40,895 bases of DNA from a virus (IMGVR_UViG_3300028392_000124:1-40895), one strand, 5' to 3'. Positions 1 through 9,666 are shown, counted from the stretch's first letter. The notes: generated from the letters alone by a model not told the origin. Numbers and translations: made by a program.

Positions 1-107
1 ATCACACCAGTCTTAGGTAGGTTTTTTAATCCTGGAGCAGGAAACCTCCAAAACTTCCACCACTCTAATAACATCGGATAATCTTCCTCAGTAAAATATC
101 TTGTCAT
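1..107 (-). CDS. Partial gene, acetyltransferase-like phage protein
   Basis: The 3' part of this gene lies beyond the left edge; only the first 35 codons are present. The visible peptide begins MTRYFTEEDYPMLLEWW and continues with a W-rFPAPgLknLP pattern. From memory this resembles the N-terminus of small GNAT-fold proteins found near tail genes of marine and gut phages, but no acetyl-CoA site is visible in this fragment, so the name is tentative. The ATG lies 24 nt downstream of a TATCTTTG box on the same strand, so it probably has its own promoter as well as read-through from the structural operon. Confidence 0.6.
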   Translation of the reverse strand, partial: MTRYFTEEDYPMLLEWWKFWRFPAPGLKNLPKTGV

Positions 108-130
108 ATATTAAATTAAAATTAACTATG

Positions 131-138
131 CAAAGATA
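131..138 (-). promoter_or_regulatory. Bacteroidota -7 box TATCTTTG
   Basis: On the minus strand the gap between the 250-aa gene and the partial gene contains TATCTTTG, which fits TAnnTTTG. No convincing -33 TTTG is seen 19-21 nt upstream. The following leader is A/T-rich and ends at the ATG at 107. Confidence 0.45.
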
Positions 139-144
139 ATGAAA

Positions 145-897
145 TTATTGAAACGACTTGAATACCTCTGTATTAACCGTAAATAGAGTGGCTTCATTAC
201 CGCTATCTATAGTTGTTAGCTTTATTGTTGCGTGGTTTCCTTTAAGACCATTGCTTTCGGCAGTAGGACTTTTAGCTACAAAATAAAAAGTATTAGCATC
301 TCCTTGATTTGTGAATGGATAAACTACTTCTATAGTTGTTGCACTAAAGTTTTGTACCCTCCCAATTTCAAGAGGTTCTCCATTTCCATCTAAAGTAAAT
401 AATGTATCGTCTGTAGATAAGAAAGAAGGTACTTCATCAAATTCATACAAACTTCCATCTACGTTAATAGAATTTCCAACACCTTGTATTGATAGGTGAG
501 TGAAGTCTAATATTGAAGAATCATTCCTACTTATCGTTGCGTAATGTTCTCCCTCTCTAGTATCAAAATTACCCCAATATATATGTCCGCTATCAAGATT
601 GGTCTCAACTTCTACATCCCATTTATTAGTATTGCTCTCTAATGATATTGTTTTAAAATGTTTTATATCACTAGGAGTTTGATTAAATGAAACTGTTACT
701 GATGATTCTTGAACTCCCATACTTCCAAAATCATTATAGAAATAATTTCTAGGTGCTGTTTCTGAGTGGTGTACATATAGTTGTCCTTTTTTAAAAGAAA
801 AGAAACTACGGTTAAGTCTAGTCATACACTCAGGGTTGTATCCCCAACGAGATGTCCAAGTATTTGTTTTTTCATCAAATGATAATGTCTCTGCCAT
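145..897 (-). CDS. Virion protein, detached muzzle C-terminal domain candidate
   Basis: 250 aa. It opens with the pattern LSFdEktntWtSRWGYnPEcm followed by N-rSFFsFKKGQLYvHhs. I recall this pattern from the C-terminal part of the long stabilisation (muzzle) proteins of crAss-like and related podoviruses. Here it is a separate gene 37 nt after the 1587-aa muzzle gene, so it may be a split-off domain that still assembles with it at the tail tip. The rest looks like beta-rich structural protein without signal peptide or membrane segment. The spacer before its ATG is almost pure A/G on the coding strand, typical of late genes here. Role in the tail is inferred from order and motif only. Confidence 0.6.
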   Translation of the reverse strand: MAETLSFDEKTNTWTSRWGYNPECMTRLNRSFFSFKKGQLYVHHSETAPRNYFYNDFGSMGVQESSVTVSFNQTPSDIKHFKTISLESNTNKWDVEVETNLDSGHIYWGNFDTREGEHYATISRNDSSILDFTHLSIQGVGNSINVDGSLYEFDEVPSFLSTDDTLFTLDGNGEPLEIGRVQNFSATTIEVVYPFTNQGDANTFYFVAKSPTAESNGLKGNHATIKLTTIDSGNEATLFTVNTEVFKSFQ

Positions 898-934
898 TTT
901 TATTTCTTTTTTTCTTTTTCTTTTTCTTTATTTA

Positions 935-3900
935 TTAAGGACAATTCCCAACTTTAACTACATTTATTGTAGGCTCTATTATTGTTCTAGCGCAGAAGAA
1001 ATCTTCCACATAACCTGAAGTTCCATCTACACTTATTGATTGTACATTATTTGAAGTATCTACATATAGACAAGAATTAACACCTTCGCTACTATATATT
1101 TTATATTGCTTGTAGTATGCTTGATTACAACTTCCTAAATCTGTAATTGTTGCAGAAGGAGTTGAACTAGGTATTATAGAAGTTCCACAAAAGTTAGATG
1201 TAGATAATGCTAGAGTTAAAGACCTAAAAGATTTAATCCCATCACAATCTATATAGTCTATGGTTTCTACTTGATCTGGGTCTCCATAATCTACCCAATT
1301 TGCTCTAAAACTTCTACAGTCTACAAAGTCTCTCATATTTATATCGACTCTTATTAATTCAGAGCAACTTCCACTAGCTACAATATATTCAAAATAGTCA
1401 GGTAGATAATCATTGCCAGTGCTTAGGTAAGTAATAAGGTCTCCTATAACTTCAACTTCTCCAAGAGGAGGATATGTATCAATAGTTATAGTATATGGTG
1501 AGTTTACAAAAATATTATCTAACGCATTGAAGGTAAAACTTTCTTTTTGATTTATGTAATATAATTTGTTTTTAATGGTTGCATACACATCATCTATGTA
1601 ATCCCATACAATATATAATTTTGCGTTTAAATCTCCATCTCTATCAAATAGAAACTCAATGTAGTTGTCATCTCCATCTGTTGTTATAGCAGGATAAGAA
1701 GCTCTATCTCTTATTTGTTGAGCATCTAAAATATCTCTAGTTACTATATAACCTATTTTGTTACAAGAAGTAAATACTCCACTTATTTTACTAGAATAAA
1801 CTCTAATTGTAGAACCTTGAAATGGGATACCACCATCGGATTCATTTCCTACAATGGTTTCAAATCTAGTAAGACCAGAAGACTCAAATGTATCATCATT
1901 AGAATATTCCCCACTAAATCCATAAACAGAATCAGTCCAAGTGTATCTATTTCTCATAGACTTGTTGGCATCAGATAAATCATTTACAACTAATGAAACT
2001 ATTTCTAATTGAGGTGTCTCAGGAATAGTATTATATAATGAAATATTAACTACATCAGATAATGAATTGTTTGTGATATTCACTGTAATTATTTCTGCTG
2101 TAGTATTTTTAGTAAAGCTAAAGTTTCCTATTCCAGCCCTAGCTATACCATTATAAGTATCTCCATCAAACAATACTTCTATATCTAAATCATTATCGCA
2201 ATCGTAATCTATTATAAAATCTCCTACTTTTTTACCTGCATTTATTTCATAAGTATATGTATTATTTTTTAATATAGGTAAATTACTTAGTCTTTGATTA
2301 GGTTTAACTCTTGGAATAGCTAAAGTACGAGACTCTCCTGTAATTGAAAAAATATAGTTGTCATAAGAAGGGTCGTAACCTCCAGAGAAAAACTTTCCTT
2401 TATTTATTCTTAAATTATCTCTAAACCAATCTCTCATTCCGTATCTTGAGATAGGCTCTAAGCCATCAGGACCTAATCTTAAAATAGCCCCCCTTCTTTG
2501 GTCTGCAAAATAAATGTTATTAGCAAAATTAGAGAAACTCTCAGGGTCTAATCCTATTCCATATTCTCCAGAGAAAGGAATCTCTTGACCTAAAACATTT
2601 TCAACAGATGTTATTTGACCTCCTCCAACAGCATCAGAAAGTAAGTTTTTATTATAAAGAACTTTATGCACCTTATCTTCTTGAAAAACTATTAAATCCG
2701 TATCCCTTGAAAATATCTTTTGAATGCTTCCGTATTTATCATCTAAGTCTTTATAGTTTGCTCTTGATAGATTAAACTCATTTAAAGAGTTATAAACTGT
2801 GGTTTTATCATAACCTCCACTATAAGTCAAAGAAGATATATTCCTTCTTTCTTTATACTCATCTAATAAAACCGCATTAGGTCTTGTATTTGTAGATAGG
2901 AAGTTTGAAGAGAATAAATCCCTAACTCTATAACTCTCCGCACCATTTCCTTGAGTATAACAATTAAAAAAAGATAGATTTAATTTGGCAGGAGTGCTAG
3001 ACGTTTGGTCTTGGTCTCCATTATCAATTCCATTTGATAAATGATTACCATTAAGGTCTATTAGGTAAGTATCAGGTGTCTCATAGTAAACTTGAGATAC
3101 TTTATCTTTAGGTTCTGTTTCAAATATAAGAAGTTTTGCTGCATTTGTTATTGTTATATTAAACCACATCCTAGAAAAAGTCTGTCCATTACCAGCGTGT
3201 ATTCCATACCCTTCCATATACAATGCCCCATTAGGGTTTGGGGTATAAACAGTATATGGCTGACCAGCAAAATACTGAACTTGAGCAGTAAGTCTTAAAA
3301 AACCATAACCAAAAGGACCTAATCCATTTGCTTCACTTTGAAACCAACTTTGAAAATTAAGGTAATCATCTCCTACCGTATAACTTTTAGAATGAGTAGT
3401 CCGCTCAGCATTATCTCCAACAGCATTAAGAACATATATATCTATCTTACTTCCAGCCGTTATAGGAAAATCTTCATACAATCCAGTTGTTGCATTTAAT
3501 TTACTAAATGATGGAGTTAATCTAACTCCTGGTATTCCGCTAGTTTCACCATCGCTTATTTGTTGAAAATAAAGAGTGTTACTGGCTGAACTTTCGTTAA
3601 TTATTCCTCCAACATCTTTAAGTTTTATATAATTTCCAGCTATTTCAGTAGGTGTTCCCTCGATAAAATTTGAGAGTTGTTGTTTATATTCTAACACTTC
3701 TATCTTCTCTAAAACATCTAAAGGACCGTTTAAGTTTCTTTTAAGAATTAAGAAATCACCTTGCGCTACTTTATTTTTGTCTTGCCCTTCTAGTTTTATC
3801 CATACATTATTTTCTTCCTTATATTGCACAAGTCCATATATGGTTTGATAATCTAGTTTATTATCTTTTACAAAAATTTTATATTTAGTAGCCCAAATAG

Positions 3901-5698
3901 GAGCTTTATGATTTATTTGTAATTTTAAAGTATTCTTTGTTTTTGAATATGTTATAGGAATAAAATGATTGTTTGTTCCTGTTTGTTTTGCATTAGTTAT
4001 AACCGTAGAATATCTACCTTCAATATCTAAATAAACAATGCCAACCTCATAACTCCTATTACTTTTAACACTAGAATAAGCATTCCCATTTGATAAATTC
4101 GCATAAAGACTTCCATCAAATATAGAGAAATATTCTTGACGATAAATAGTTCCGACCTTATACTCTATGTATGGTATTTTAATTTTTATTTTATTAACTG
4201 ATGCAGATGGTAACACTTCAAATGGTTTGTATTTACCTGCATATAAAGGGTCTTCCCCTAAAGGAGCGTTACTTCCTGTTAAGTAATTTTTAAAGTTATT
4301 TGAAGCTATGTTTATGAAATTAGCAAACTCTGGAGATACTTGTAATGCTTCTGCATTTGTATAATTAGAGTCTATATATGTAAATAAAGAAAATACATAA
4401 TTTCCTCCATAATTATAAGGAGTTATTGGACTTGTGGCTCTAAAGTTTAATCCTAATACCTCTCCTGATTTAATGGGTAAATTTGTAAAATCTAACTCTA
4501 TTACGTTAAAAATAGTACTTGTAATTGGAGTTGTGTCGGTAGTAGTTACTGAATTAGATATTCTATTAGAAGGAAGTGTAGCTGAACTTAATGGATTGTT
4601 TACTGATGATAAATTATAATCTATTTTTATAAAAGCTCCAGAGTTATCTATTAAATCTCTACCTTCTACATAGTTTCCATATATTAATCTATTCCCAATG
4701 AAGTCTTGAGATTTTGCTTTAATAGGTACATTATCAAATAATCTATTAACCTCATCTTCTGGAAGCACTGAGTATATTTGATTGTTAGAGAATGTGTATG
4801 ATTGATTTACATTATTTGTCCATCCAGATTTCCATTTATTAAAAGTGTCAATTATCCAAATAGTATTACTATTACTCTCTTTAAATAATAGTTGAACATC
4901 TGTAACATTTTTATCTCCTGTATCGAATTTTATATTTACTGCATTAAATTTATTTACCATCCCAAGGTTTTCATTAGTTTGAAAATCTATTCTAAACTTA
5001 CCAGGGTAAAATTGTGGGTTTGAAAAAGTAGAGATAGCTGAATATTCTCCATCTAAATATTTCCATCTATAACCAAAAGAAAGGAATCTCTCTTTAATAT
5101 TATTTTCAAGACCACTTCCGTATATTGTTGGTGTGCATACAGGAGGGAAATGAGGTTGTACTTTATATAAGTTTATGTCTTTACTAGAAAATGTATCTGC
5201 TGAAGGAGATGCAGGTCCATATCCTTTTGCTCTATTAATATTTATACATCTAATAGGGTTTAAATCATCAGTCCAAACTAATAGCTTTTCTTTATTAAAT
5301 GAATTGTATATTACATTAGCTCCTGTTATTTTATAATTTTTTTTAAAATTTAATACATTTGTATAACCTCTGGTATCTTCTAAAACAGTAGACACAGTTC
5401 CTGCATTGTTTAATTGGTCGTACTCAAATATATAATTTCCTGTAGATGATGTTACAAACCAATAAATACATTCATTACCCTCATCAGTAACACTACCTAT
5501 TGTTTCAGAATCAGAAGGTATAAATACATTACTTATTTTATCAAGACCAAAAGAGTTTTGTACACTTCCAACTTGAGAACCCTCAGAATTTGAAACCAAT
5601 ACATTAAAAGCATCTATATATTCACCTTCAGGTATTAAACGGACATCAAAGTCCTTGTTCATTTTACCTTGTACAAAATTCTTTTTTAATTCACTCAT
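935..5698 (-). CDS. Tail stabilisation / muzzle protein (crAss gp44-like)
   Basis: 1587 aa, the largest protein in the window. The N-terminus has the signature NFVQGKMNKDFDvRLIPEGEY followed by iDAFNVLVSNSEGSQVGSVqNsfG, which I recognise from the stabilisation proteins of crAss-like phages; in the phicrAss001 structure the equivalent forms the muzzle that closes the tail. A beta-propeller-like body follows (repeated short YWF, VHKVLYN and IYFADQRRGAILRLgPDGL-type blades), with Cys-containing beta modules near the C-terminus. Its ATG overlaps the preceding stop by one base (TAATG), indicating translational coupling with the 291-aa protein. Location in the virion: distal tail. Length and order (ring proteins, then muzzle) agree with the family. 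Confidence 0.8.
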   Translation of the reverse strand: MSELKKNFVQGKMNKDFDVRLIPEGEYIDAFNVLVSNSEGSQVGSVQNSFGLDKISNVFIPSDSETIGSVTDEGNECIYWFVTSSTGNYIFEYDQLNNAGTVSTVLEDTRGYTNVLNFKKNYKITGANVIYNSFNKEKLLVWTDDLNPIRCININRAKGYGPASPSADTFSSKDINLYKVQPHFPPVCTPTIYGSGLENNIKERFLSFGYRWKYLDGEYSAISTFSNPQFYPGKFRIDFQTNENLGMVNKFNAVNIKFDTGDKNVTDVQLLFKESNSNTIWIIDTFNKWKSGWTNNVNQSYTFSNNQIYSVLPEDEVNRLFDNVPIKAKSQDFIGNRLIYGNYVEGRDLIDNSGAFIKIDYNLSSVNNPLSSATLPSNRISNSVTTTDTTPITSTIFNVIELDFTNLPIKSGEVLGLNFRATSPITPYNYGGNYVFSLFTYIDSNYTNAEALQVSPEFANFINIASNNFKNYLTGSNAPLGEDPLYAGKYKPFEVLPSASVNKIKIKIPYIEYKVGTIYRQEYFSIFDGSLYANLSNGNAYSSVKSNRSYEVGIVYLDIEGRYSTVITNAKQTGTNNHFIPITYSKTKNTLKLQINHKAPIWATKYKIFVKDNKLDYQTIYGLVQYKEENNVWIKLEGQDKNKVAQGDFLILKRNLNGPLDVLEKIEVLEYKQQLSNFIEGTPTEIAGNYIKLKDVGGIINESSASNTLYFQQISDGETSGIPGVRLTPSFSKLNATTGLYEDFPITAGSKIDIYVLNAVGDNAERTTHSKSYTVGDDYLNFQSWFQSEANGLGPFGYGFLRLTAQVQYFAGQPYTVYTPNPNGALYMEGYGIHAGNGQTFSRMWFNITITNAAKLLIFETEPKDKVSQVYYETPDTYLIDLNGNHLSNGIDNGDQDQTSSTPAKLNLSFFNCYTQGNGAESYRVRDLFSSNFLSTNTRPNAVLLDEYKERRNISSLTYSGGYDKTTVYNSLNEFNLSRANYKDLDDKYGSIQKIFSRDTDLIVFQEDKVHKVLYNKNLLSDAVGGGQITSVENVLGQEIPFSGEYGIGLDPESFSNFANNIYFADQRRGAILRLGPDGLEPISRYGMRDWFRDNLRINKGKFFSGGYDPSYDNYIFSITGESRTLAIPRVKPNQRLSNLPILKNNTYTYEINAGKKVGDFIIDYDCDNDLDIEVLFDGDTYNGIARAGIGNFSFTKNTTAEIITVNITNNSLSDVVNISLYNTIPETPQLEIVSLVVNDLSDANKSMRNRYTWTDSVYGFSGEYSNDDTFESSGLTRFETIVGNESDGGIPFQGSTIRVYSSKISGVFTSCNKIGYIVTRDILDAQQIRDRASYPAITTDGDDNYIEFLFDRDGDLNAKLYIVWDYIDDVYATIKNKLYYINQKESFTFNALDNIFVNSPYTITIDTYPPLGEVEVIGDLITYLSTGNDYLPDYFEYIVASGSCSELIRVDINMRDFVDCRSFRANWVDYGDPDQVETIDYIDCDGIKSFRSLTLALSTSNFCGTSIIPSSTPSATITDLGSCNQAYYKQYKIYSSEGVNSCLYVDTSNNVQSISVDGTSGYVEDFFCARTIIEPTINVVKVGNCP

Positions 5699-6573
5699 TA
5701 TTTAATCCAATTTGTTTGACCACGAAGAGATTGTAATATTTCATCATAACGAATATTCATCATTCTTATCTTGGTATTATTTCTTATTGCTCTAAATTCT
5801 GTCTTAGCTCTTTGAACTATATACTCTTGAACTCCATATTTGTTTGAGAGTATCTCATATTTAATGTACTGATATAAAAACTTCTCACATAATTTATTTA
5901 CTTTAATTTCATCCTCAGCTAAATCAGAGAGACCATCAGATACATATTCTATTACGATAGTTTTTGTTTTAACATCACTACTAAATCTTATAACCCCTAA
6001 GTTTTTATCTATAATAAATTTTCCATTTTGATTTGCTATTTTACCATCAATACCAAATCTACTTCCATACTGATACAAACTACCGCTATCGTATAAATTA
6101 TTTGATTTAGGATTAGCACTATTAATTTCTGTCATAGAAGTACCTTCTAAAGCATCTCCATTTTGATCAAACATTACGTTGTAGTTATTGTCTTGTAAGT
6201 AAGCAGTGGCTATTGTGCTTTGATTGTTTGTAACCATTGGTCTTAAATTACCATCATCATCTACCCAACTAATCCTAACATAGTTAATATAATCTTTAGG
6301 AAGTATCATTGTAAGGTTATCAGGAAGGTCTAACTCTAAAGCTTTAACTTCTTTTGCTACATCATAGTTTAATTCTTGCAAACCTCTCTTAGCGTGGAAT
6401 ATAACCTCATATCTTTTACAATCGCTTATTACTTTGTCATCTCCTACATACATTAAATAAAACTTATTTATAATGTCTTTTAAAAGTACATATTGATAGT
6501 TCCCCCAATTTTCATCTCTAGGTGAAGTACCTGCATTCTCATAGTATTGATAATCTGTTAAGTTATTACTCAT
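5698..6573 (-). CDS. Tail/neck ring protein candidate
   Basis: 291 aa. It has the recognisable block kRYEViFHAKRGLQELNYDV around residues 52-71, followed by LdLPDnLtMiLPkDYInYVRISWVD. This pair of motifs is common in a structural protein directly upstream of the muzzle gene in crAss-like phages and other Bacteroidota podoviruses, where neighbours form the ring stack between portal and muzzle. The C-terminal third is helical and basic (LCEKFLYQYIKYEiLsnKYGVQEYIVQRAKtEF). Coupled to the muzzle gene by a one-base TAATG overlap and separated by 5 nt from the 228-aa gene. Which of the ring positions it occupies cannot be told from sequence. Confidence 0.65.
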   Translation of the reverse strand: MSNNLTDYQYYENAGTSPRDENWGNYQYVLLKDIINKFYLMYVGDDKVISDCKRYEVIFHAKRGLQELNYDVAKEVKALELDLPDNLTMILPKDYINYVRISWVDDDGNLRPMVTNNQSTIATAYLQDNNYNVMFDQNGDALEGTSMTEINSANPKSNNLYDSGSLYQYGSRFGIDGKIANQNGKFIIDKNLGVIRFSSDVKTKTIVIEYVSDGLSDLAEDEIKVNKLCEKFLYQYIKYEILSNKYGVQEYIVQRAKTEFRAIRNNTKIRMMNIRYDEILQSLRGQTNWIK

Positions 6574-6578
6574 ATATA

Positions 6579-7265
6579 TTATTGTTGCTGTTGTTTATCT
6601 TCTGCCTCAAATGCTGTTGCTGCTTGAACTATATCAGCTTCTCTTATGTTTAATCCTGCGTATTTTAAAATCTTCATTATAATCTCAAATTTATCATCAA
6701 AACCAATTTCTAAATCTTGGTATCCTGGAAGAGACTGATTAAATACAGGGTTATCGTTTATCACTGTGTATGTCCAGTTAGGGTCTTTAGGTGTTCTAAA
6801 ATAAGTTAAGAATACACCACTAATTATAGTTGAAGGGAATACTTTATAAGTATTTGCATATTTTATGTATGTTGGGTAAAATACACTATTCCCTGAGAAG
6901 TCATCTTGTAAATGATAGTTTAATTTATCTCTATCTAACAACTCTATCTCTCTTCCATTATATGTAAAATTAATAGTGGTGTACATATCGGAAGGTTGAT
7001 TGAATACTTGAGCCATTCCATCATAAGATAACTGAGTAGGTTGGCTAATAAACACATCCATATTCTCTCTGGTCTTTCTCAATATCTGCTTGTCATTTGC
7101 TCTAGCTACCCTAGATACAGATGCTTTGTTATATTCATAAAAGTAACCATCTACAATTTCTTGCTGTGCTTGCTTTGCAAATGTATTAAACTGTAAAGGA
7201 GTTATATAACCACGACTTTCTTTGTTAAGAATAAACCTAGTTATATTGTAAATATCGTTTATCAT
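6579..7265 (-). CDS. Neck/adaptor protein candidate
   Basis: 228 aa. N-terminal helices (IYNITRFILNKESRGYITPLQFNTFAKQAQQEIVDGYF) followed by a beta-rich core with tyFRTPKDPNWTYTV near residues 163-178, and a short helical, Gln-rich tail. The N-terminal pattern (few residues, helix, G-Y-I-p-qFN) is one I associate with a conserved neck protein encoded before the ring and muzzle genes. First gene of a transcription unit: a strong terminator and then a TAACTTTG box lie just upstream. Predicted to connect portal and tail; function inferred from order. Confidence 0.6.
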   Translation of the reverse strand: MINDIYNITRFILNKESRGYITPLQFNTFAKQAQQEIVDGYFYEYNKASVSRVARANDKQILRKTRENMDVFISQPTQLSYDGMAQVFNQPSDMYTTINFTYNGREIELLDRDKLNYHLQDDFSGNSVFYPTYIKYANTYKVFPSTIISGVFLTYFRTPKDPNWTYTVINDNPVFNQSLPGYQDLEIGFDDKFEIIMKILKYAGLNIREADIVQAATAFEAEDKQQQQ

Positions 7266-7282
7266 TTTTTATGTATTTTGTG

Positions 7283-7290
7283 CAAAGTTA
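7283..7290 (-). promoter_or_regulatory. Bacteroidota -7 box TAACTTTG
   Basis: TAACTTTG on the minus strand, 17 nt upstream of the ATG at 7265 and directly after an intrinsic terminator. Its -33 region is the terminator's own T-run, with no TTTG. It would restart transcription for the neck, ring and muzzle genes. Confidence 0.5.
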
Positions 7291-7292
7291 CT

Positions 7293-7323
7293 AAAAAAAA
7301 AGCACCCCTATTGTAGAGGTGCT
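7293..7323 (-). terminator. Intrinsic terminator after 263-aa gene
   Basis: On the minus strand a 9-bp stem (AGCACCTCT with AGGGGTGCT, one G-T pair), a 5-nt loop ACAAT and an uninterrupted run of T follow the stop codon at 7347. Confidence 0.88.
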
Positions 7324-7346
7324 TTGTATATAATACTTGATAGTTC

Positions 7347-8138
7347 TTAGTATAAACTATTTGAGATGTTGCTTAATACATCCATTCCTTCGTCAGTCAT
7401 AAAAAAAGAAGCCAATGCGCTATAAGCATTTTCACCAAAAGGAACAGTAATTATTTTACCACCTCCTTGACTCTCACTCCACGATACGTTTCTTCCATCA
7501 TTACTTAAAGCTATAATACCCATATCAACCGCTCTAATAGCAATATTTCTTAATTTCAAAGACTCATCATTAACTAATGACATCAACTCTTTAGGATTGT
7601 TTCTTGCATATAACAACATATCTCTTCTGATTTCAGATGATGTCATTCTATCTACTTTACCTTTCAATACCACTCTTGCTACAGCTTCAAGGTCTCCAAT
7701 AGGCATTTCTTTAACCGTAACCTGAGCATCTAATTGAGTTGTTAAAATATCATACTCTTCGTTTGCTACTTCTTCCGCATCAAACTCATAATACTTAACA
7801 TTTCTTGCAGGATGATAAAATGAAAGGAACTTTTGCAACTCTACATTTTCTTTAGTTACATATAACTTTCCATCTTCAAAAGTAATTGGAGGACAAATAG
7901 CATATCCATCTTGCTCATCTACAAATGGGGATTGTTGGTTATCACTCCATCTTAAAGCTCTATTGCTTTTCCCATCAAAGTACAAGAGGGGTCTGTTTTG
8001 AGTATGCTTTGTTTGTAGCATAAAAGTGATTGGAGTCTCATTACCTTTTAAAAGATATAGTCTATCTTTAACTTCAAAGTCGTTTACTGATGGTTTAGAA
8101 ACCACAGTAGGTTTTTTAGGGATTGCTTTAGTAGCCAT
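7347..8138 (-). CDS. Conserved virion protein of unknown role
   Basis: 263 aa with a Lys/Pro-rich start. Recognisable motif: KGNETPITFMLqtKHTqNRPLLYFD, then NRALRWSdNQqSPFVDEQDG around residues 59-78 and PPITFEDGKLYVtKENveLQKFLsfHP. I recall the pattern ALRYa.NQkSPFeDEQDG from a widespread protein next to capsid genes in marine and Bacteroidota phages, probably a virion component. The C-terminal half is helical and resembles part of a DNA- or protein-binding bundle. It forms a monocistronic unit: promoter at 8164-8171, terminator at 7293-7323. Independent control directly downstream of the capsid gene suggests it is needed in an amount different from its neighbours. Confidence 0.6.
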   Translation of the reverse strand: MATKAIPKKPTVVSKPSVNDFEVKDRLYLLKGNETPITFMLQTKHTQNRPLLYFDGKSNRALRWSDNQQSPFVDEQDGYAICPPITFEDGKLYVTKENVELQKFLSFYHPARNVKYYEFDAEEVANEEYDILTTQLDAQVTVKEMPIGDLEAVARVVLKGKVDRMTSSEIRRDMLLYARNNPKELMSLVNDESLKLRNIAIRAVDMGIIALSNDGRNVSWSESQGGGKIITVPFGENAYSALASFFMTDEGMDVLSNISNSLY

Positions 8139-8163
8139 ATTAAATTAAATTTTAAATTCTTTG

Positions 8164-8171
8164 CAAAATTA
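8164..8171 (-). promoter_or_regulatory. Bacteroidota -7 box TAATTTTG
   Basis: TAATTTTG on the minus strand lies 25 nt upstream of the ATG at 8138, between the capsid-gene terminator and the 263-aa gene. A weak TTTA is present about 19 nt further upstream. Confidence 0.5.
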
Positions 8172-8201
8172 CATAAAATAATTATATGGTTTTTAAACAA
8201 T

Positions 8202-8232
8202 AAAAAAAGGGGAAGAAATTAATCCTCCCCTT
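8202..8232 (-). terminator. Intrinsic terminator after capsid gene
   Basis: Minus-strand hairpin with 9 bp (AAGGGGAGG with CTTCCCCTT, one G-T pair), an 8-nt loop and a T7 run, placed 21 nt after the capsid stop codon. It would fix the 3' end of the capsid mRNA. Confidence 0.88.
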
Positions 8233-8253
8233 ATTATTAAAAGTCTTGTAAGA

Positions 8254-9666
8254 CTATAACAACATAAAGTTATTTGCTCCAAGAACTACTAAACATCTTT
8301 CAGATAAGAAGTTTACGCTCATGCTATCTACTTCACTATTAGTTGCTCCACCAGCAGAACCAATAATCCAAGATTTGTATTTACGGTCTTCAGTTTCAGA
8401 TTTTCTGTAACGAGTGTGTAAGAATGGTCTCTTAGCATTTTTACCTAATACTTGGTCGTATACGGTTAAAGTACCAGCAGGAACTAAAACTCCATTTACT
8501 GAGTTAATCAATCCACCAGTTGTAGCATCATTAAGATATTTCCAATCTGTTTTGTAGAAATCGTAACCTAAGTTAAATCCTTTAAATCCTAAATTTAATG
8601 CCATATCTTGCTCGTTGTCAAAAAGACCGTAAGAAGCTTGCATTACAGAAGAGTTAGAGATAGAAGCTAATACTTTATCAATATCAAAAGATAATTGACG
8701 ATTAACAAAAAGAACATTCTCTTGAATAGCTCCCTCTTTGTCTAAGATTTTGATAATGTTTTCAAGGTCTTCTCTCTCAGTAATTGTACCTGTTCCGATA
8801 TTACCTCTGTTTCTGATTTCGTAGAATAAACCTTTAGTACCTTTGTAACCTTGTCCTAAAGCAGCAGAACTAGCTACAGCAGGCTCACCTTCAATCATAG
8901 AAGTTTCTAAGTAATCTTCAAAACGTAAACGAGTTTCGTGCTCTGATTTTAAATACCACAAGTAACCTGTAGCACCATTTTCAGTTGTAACTTCAATCCA
9001 TCCGATTTGAGCCATATCTGAACCACTAACCTCGTATTTATCTTTGATAATAATTGGAGTGGTATCTAAGATTTGAGATTCAGCTTCGTTTGAACCAACC
9101 ATACCAGCAGATCCTTTTATAAACTCAGAACCATACACAAAAAATCTTAATGCAGATGCAGTAGCGGACAAAGCAGATATGTTAGCAGCAGAGTAAGCAT
9201 CTACAGTAATAACATCACCTCCAGCATTTACGCTTCTAACTATAGCTTTAATAGTAACGCCAGCAGTGTCTCTAATAATAATAGTTTGATTAGCTCTTAC
9301 GGCAGGGTATTTAGTTTGAGAACCTGAACCTGTTGAAGGTTGAACTATGCTTTGGTTAGAATCAAAAGTAATTTGGTTTGTACCTGTTTTAGTACCTGTT
9401 CCAAATATGTGAAGACGACCTTGCTCACTCCATTTAATCATATCTGAAGTAGAAGGCATTTCAGCTCCTACCATTCTCAAGAATGATGCAACAGAACGAT
9501 TACCAAATCTTTCAAATTCTTTTTCATAAAGATCTGGAAGTTCGTGTGATAAGAAGTCAAATGTACCTACATAGTTTGTATTTAGTGTTGTTTTGACTGG
9601 CGCAGGAGTCAATAATGGTGCTCCTGTAATTGTGTTCGATGTAAAATTTGCAGTATTTAATGCCAT
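8254..9666 (-). CDS. Major capsid protein
   Basis: 470 aa, near the 490 aa of the crAss-like capsid protein. After a disordered start it reads LsHELPDLYEKEFERFGNRsVaSFLRMVGAEMPSTSDMIKWSEQGRLHI (about residues 40-90), the block I associate with capsid proteins of Bacteroidota podoviruses. The middle (about 245-330) contains a helical E-loop/spine-like segment (LRFEDYLETSMIEGEP). It is predicted to form the HK97-fold icosahedral shell. It sits between the scaffold-like gene (28 nt upstream) and an intrinsic terminator (21 nt downstream), as expected for the most abundant late product. A phage chaperonin pair at 26-27.6 kb may serve its folding; that is inference. Confidence 0.85.
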   Translation of the reverse strand: MALNTANFTSNTITGAPLLTPAPVKTTLNTNYVGTFDFLSHELPDLYEKEFERFGNRSVASFLRMVGAEMPSTSDMIKWSEQGRLHIFGTGTKTGTNQITFDSNQSIVQPSTGSGSQTKYPAVRANQTIIIRDTAGVTIKAIVRSVNAGGDVITVDAYSAANISALSATASALRFFVYGSEFIKGSAGMVGSNEAESQILDTTPIIIKDKYEVSGSDMAQIGWIEVTTENGATGYLWYLKSEHETRLRFEDYLETSMIEGEPAVASSAALGQGYKGTKGLFYEIRNRGNIGTGTITEREDLENIIKILDKEGAIQENVLFVNRQLSFDIDKVLASISNSSVMQASYGLFDNEQDMALNLGFKGFNLGYDFYKTDWKYLNDATTGGLINSVNGVLVPAGTLTVYDQVLGKNAKRPFLHTRYRKSETEDRKYKSWIIGSAGGATNSEVDSMSVNFLSERCLVVLGANNFMLL

